Shown: one piece after another, positions 61,747-64,000 of the stretch
Position numbering within the stretch: the stretch's first letter is position 1
Layout: the number at the start of each line of letters is the position of its first letter
Assembly: GCF_026650985.1 (NCBI RefSeq)
Contig: NZ_CP086239.1
Span: 434,001-498,000, forward strand
Source of the DNA: Clostridium estertheticum
Lineage (GTDB): Bacteria; Bacillota; Clostridia; Clostridiales; Clostridiaceae
Direction: 5' to 3'
Length of the DNA stretch: 64,000 nt
Notes under the pieces: model-generated
What the model was told of the DNA's origin: nothing
The model's database searches: none
Seen by the model: the letters and a program-made list of their open reading frames with translations, nothing else
Position numbers and translations under genes: made by a program

Positions 61747-63816
61747 ATGACAAGTATTTATGCAAGTAGTACTAATGCAAGTAGTAGTACCTCGGGAGCT
61801 AATTTATTAAGAATATCGGGTATGGCATCTGGTATTGATACAGATGCAGTAGTTAAATCTATGGTTTCCAATTATCAATCTAAAATTGATAAGGCTAACC
61901 AAGCGAAGCAAACGTTGCAGTGGCAGCAGGAATCGTATAGAGGAATTATTTCAAGCATAAAAGGATTACAAGATTATTTTGATCCACTTTCAAGTAAATA
62001 TATGTTATCAGGGAATTCATTTAATACTAATGGTGTAACTAATCCTAATAGTTCTATAGCTACGGGAGCTTCTAATTCAGCTGCAATGCCAGGAACTTAT
62101 ACAGTAAATGTACAAAAATTGGCAGAACAAGCTAAAGTTGAAGGTACATCTCAAGATTCGATGGTAAAGGTAACAACTTTATCAAATTGGACAGGTGGTC
62201 AAACTTTAAAATTTAATCTTGATGCTGATGGTGCAGGGACGGGTGTTGCAAAAGACGTTGACATAACGGGGCTAACAGGAAGCACTCCAGCTGAATTAGT
62301 GGCCAGTATAAATAGCAAAATTGCGGTATCAGATTTAAATGGTAAAATGTCTGCATCCTATGTAAGTGATAGTACTGGTAATTACATTAAGTTTATGAAA
62401 TCTGATTCTACAGCTAATATTACGTTGAAAAATTCCGGGATTGGAGGTACTACTGTTTCTGAGGTATCAAGTGCAGATGATTTAGTGATTAATAGTGGAA
62501 TATCATCAGCATCCAAATTATCAGATTTGGGGATTACAGGTAGCTTTTCTTTATCCTATGATGCAGCTACAAATACGAGTCCTAAAATCATAGATACAAC
62601 AAGCGTTTCTACTATTAAGGATTTAATGGACAAAGTAAATAGTGCAACTGGTGGAGAAGTTACAATGAGTATAGATGATACAACTGGAAAAATTTCATTT
62701 CAGTCAAAAGATTACGGGTCTACATCAACTATTAAAATAGGTGAGGTAGATGGTGCAACTCATACAATAATGAGTAAGTTAGGGTTAGCTGGAGCAGTAC
62801 CGGTAGTTGTAGGAACAGTTACAACAAACACAATAACTATTGCAGGTAAAGATGCTTTAGTAGATATAACTGCACCAGGGCAAACAACACCGACCACAAC
62901 TACTCAAAATTCAAATAAATTTACAATAAATGGGGTTGCGTATAGTCTTGTTAGCAAAGGAAGCGCTAGCATAACTGTTACCAGTAATTCAGATACAGTT
63001 GTTAGTAATATGAAAAAATTCATTGAGGACTATAATTCCATAGTGTCTACAATTAATACAAAGTTAACAGAAAAAAAAGATAAGAACTATGCTCCATTAA
63101 CTGATGCACAAAGAACAAGTATGAGTGCAGACCAAATAACAACATGGGAAACTAAAGCAAAAGTTGGAATACTTCGAAAGGATGATAATTTAACTAATTT
63201 GATGACTCAACTCAGGGGGACACTTTATTCACCTGTATATAGTAGCTATAATAGTGCGGATGCTACTACTGGAAAAGTATCTTTAAAATTTGGTACTTAT
63301 GGGACTGGGGCCATAGGTATAGATACATCAACAGACTATTCAGATGGTGGCAAACTTGTGATTACAGATGAAAAAAAATTAAAAGATGCTATTGAAAATA
63401 ACATGGGTGACTTTAAAAAAATGTTTATTGGAGCATCTAGTACTGATTTAGATACAACTAAACCTTATGTAGGTTCCGCAAAATACAATGAAGACGGCAT
63501 ATTCTCAAGAATGGACAATATAATGCGAGACTATGTTGCATCACCTGGACTCGGCAAAGATGGGACTTATTCTTTGAGTGGATATATGAATATATTCGTA
63601 AATAAACAATATGATTTTGGTACCTCAGGTACTTCTGGTAAAAATACATTATCTGACCAAGTGTATAATAAAACATTAAGTATTAGTAAATTCCAAACAC
63701 AACTTAATGATGCTTCGACTAGGTATTATGCTAAATTTACGGCATTAGAAAAAGCTATGAATAAGTTAAATACACAACAGAGTTCACTAAGTTCTATGCT
63801 TGGAACAAGCTCATAA
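61747..63816 (+). CDS. fliD: Flagellar filament cap protein FliD (HAP2)
   Basis: A 689-residue filament cap. The N-terminal LLRISGMASGIDTDAVVKSMV and the coiled helix YQSKIDKANQAKQTLQWQQESYRGI are diagnostic; the C-terminal LSKFQTQLNDASTRYYAKFTALEKAMNKLNTQQSSLSSML-type helix ends the protein. The middle is rich in Thr, Ser and Asp, as in surface-exposed domains. It lies between fliS and a fliT-like gene, the usual order. Confidence 0.95.
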   Translation: MTSIYASSTNASSSTSGANLLRISGMASGIDTDAVVKSMVSNYQSKIDKANQAKQTLQWQQESYRGIISSIKGLQDYFDPLSSKYMLSGNSFNTNGVTNPNSSIATGASNSAAMPGTYTVNVQKLAEQAKVEGTSQDSMVKVTTLSNWTGGQTLKFNLDADGAGTGVAKDVDITGLTGSTPAELVASINSKIAVSDLNGKMSASYVSDSTGNYIKFMKSDSTANITLKNSGIGGTTVSEVSSADDLVINSGISSASKLSDLGITGSFSLSYDAATNTSPKIIDTTSVSTIKDLMDKVNSATGGEVTMSIDDTTGKISFQSKDYGSTSTIKIGEVDGATHTIMSKLGLAGAVPVVVGTVTTNTITIAGKDALVDITAPGQTTPTTTTQNSNKFTINGVAYSLVSKGSASITVTSNSDTVVSNMKKFIEDYNSIVSTINTKLTEKKDKNYAPLTDAQRTSMSADQITTWETKAKVGILRKDDNLTNLMTQLRGTLYSPVYSSYNSADATTGKVSLKFGTYGTGAIGIDTSTDYSDGGKLVITDEKKLKDAIENNMGDFKKMFIGASSTDLDTTKPYVGSAKYNEDGIFSRMDNIMRDYVASPGLGKDGTYSLSGYMNIFVNKQYDFGTSGTSGKNTLSDQVYNKTLSISKFQTQLNDASTRYYAKFTALEKAMNKLNTQQSSLSSMLGTSS

Positions 63817-63895
63817 TAGGCGCAATTTGAAATTAGTGATAATCATTGTTAACCTTCAATTGTAAATTTTCATTTTAAATAAAGTAGGTGATAAA

Positions 63896-64000
63896 TTGAA
63901 CTTAGAGGAAAATTTTATTGAATATAAAGATATCACATTGATTATTATTGAAACAGTTAAAAGAGAAGATTATGTAGGACTAGATGAAATGTTTAATCAA
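63896..64000 (+). CDS. fliT: FliT-like flagellar chaperone, cut by window end
   Basis: The first 35 codons of a gene that runs off the window. It starts at a TTG behind GTAGGTGAT (protein start MNLEENFIEYKDITLIIIE...). The sequence is helical, and its place right after fliD is where a FliT-type FliD chaperone is normally found. The call is mainly positional. Confidence 0.55.
   Translation, partial: MNLEENFIEYKDITLIIIETVKREDYVGLDEMFNQ

Noticed and set aside
1-64000. tRNA or rRNA genes, CRISPR arrays, insertion sequences
   Set aside because: I found no tRNA-like CCA-ending cloverleafs, rRNA sequence, regular short repeats with spacers, or transposase genes.

Overview
The window is low-GC Gram-positive DNA that fits an anaerobic, motile, spore-forming Clostridium (sensu stricto). 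The support is: four alpha/beta-type small acid-soluble spore proteins, a 1170-residue pyruvate:ferredoxin oxidoreductase next to a flavodoxin, a parE-parC pair, the FliY/CheC/CheD type of chemotaxis system, and the clostridial order flgM-flgN-flgK-flgL-fliW-csrA-fliS-fliD. The species cannot be fixed from this window.

Region 1 (about 1-21 kb) is an accessory island of small, mostly monocistronic enzyme genes, all on the + strand. It has nine GNAT acetyltransferases, two NDP-type hydrolase-like enzymes (NUDIX, HD), two HAD phosphatases, two SAM methyltransferases, a beta-lactamase-fold hydrolase, an LD-carboxypeptidase, a hexapeptide acetyltransferase, an EamA exporter, an SdpR-SdpI pair and a homocysteine S-methyltransferase-like protein. 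Several pieces are decaying: a GNAT C-terminal tail, three unidentified orphan tails, a frameshifted VOC gene and an acetyltransferase without a standard start codon. This resembles a region of gene gain and loss rather than one pathway.

Region 2 (about 21-27 kb) has an ABC exporter, an MBOAT plus SGNH pair likely to acylate a surface polysaccharide, and a small membrane-anchored protein. Region 3 (26.7-38 kb) is housekeeping: parE-parC, a convergent gtrA, an M16 peptidase, recJ, four tandem spore-protein genes on the - strand, and murG. Region 4 (38-44.7 kb) is central metabolism and others: flavodoxin, PFOR, a Cys/His-repeat DUF1292 protein, an HAD phosphatase and a class IV aminotransferase.

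Region 5 (44.7 kb to the end) is the chemotaxis and late flagellar cluster. fapA-cheW-cheD-cheB-cheR-cheA-cheC-cheY-cheW-fliM-fliY form one run ended by a terminator. A sigma-28-type promoter then starts flgM-flgN-flgK-flgL-fliW-csrA/flaG-(unknown)-fliS-fliD-fliT, the hook-filament junction, filament cap and export-chaperone genes. The most notable feature is that csrA and flaG form one open frame: a normal-length CsrA runs straight into FlaG, while a strong ribosome-binding site and ATG are kept at the join.
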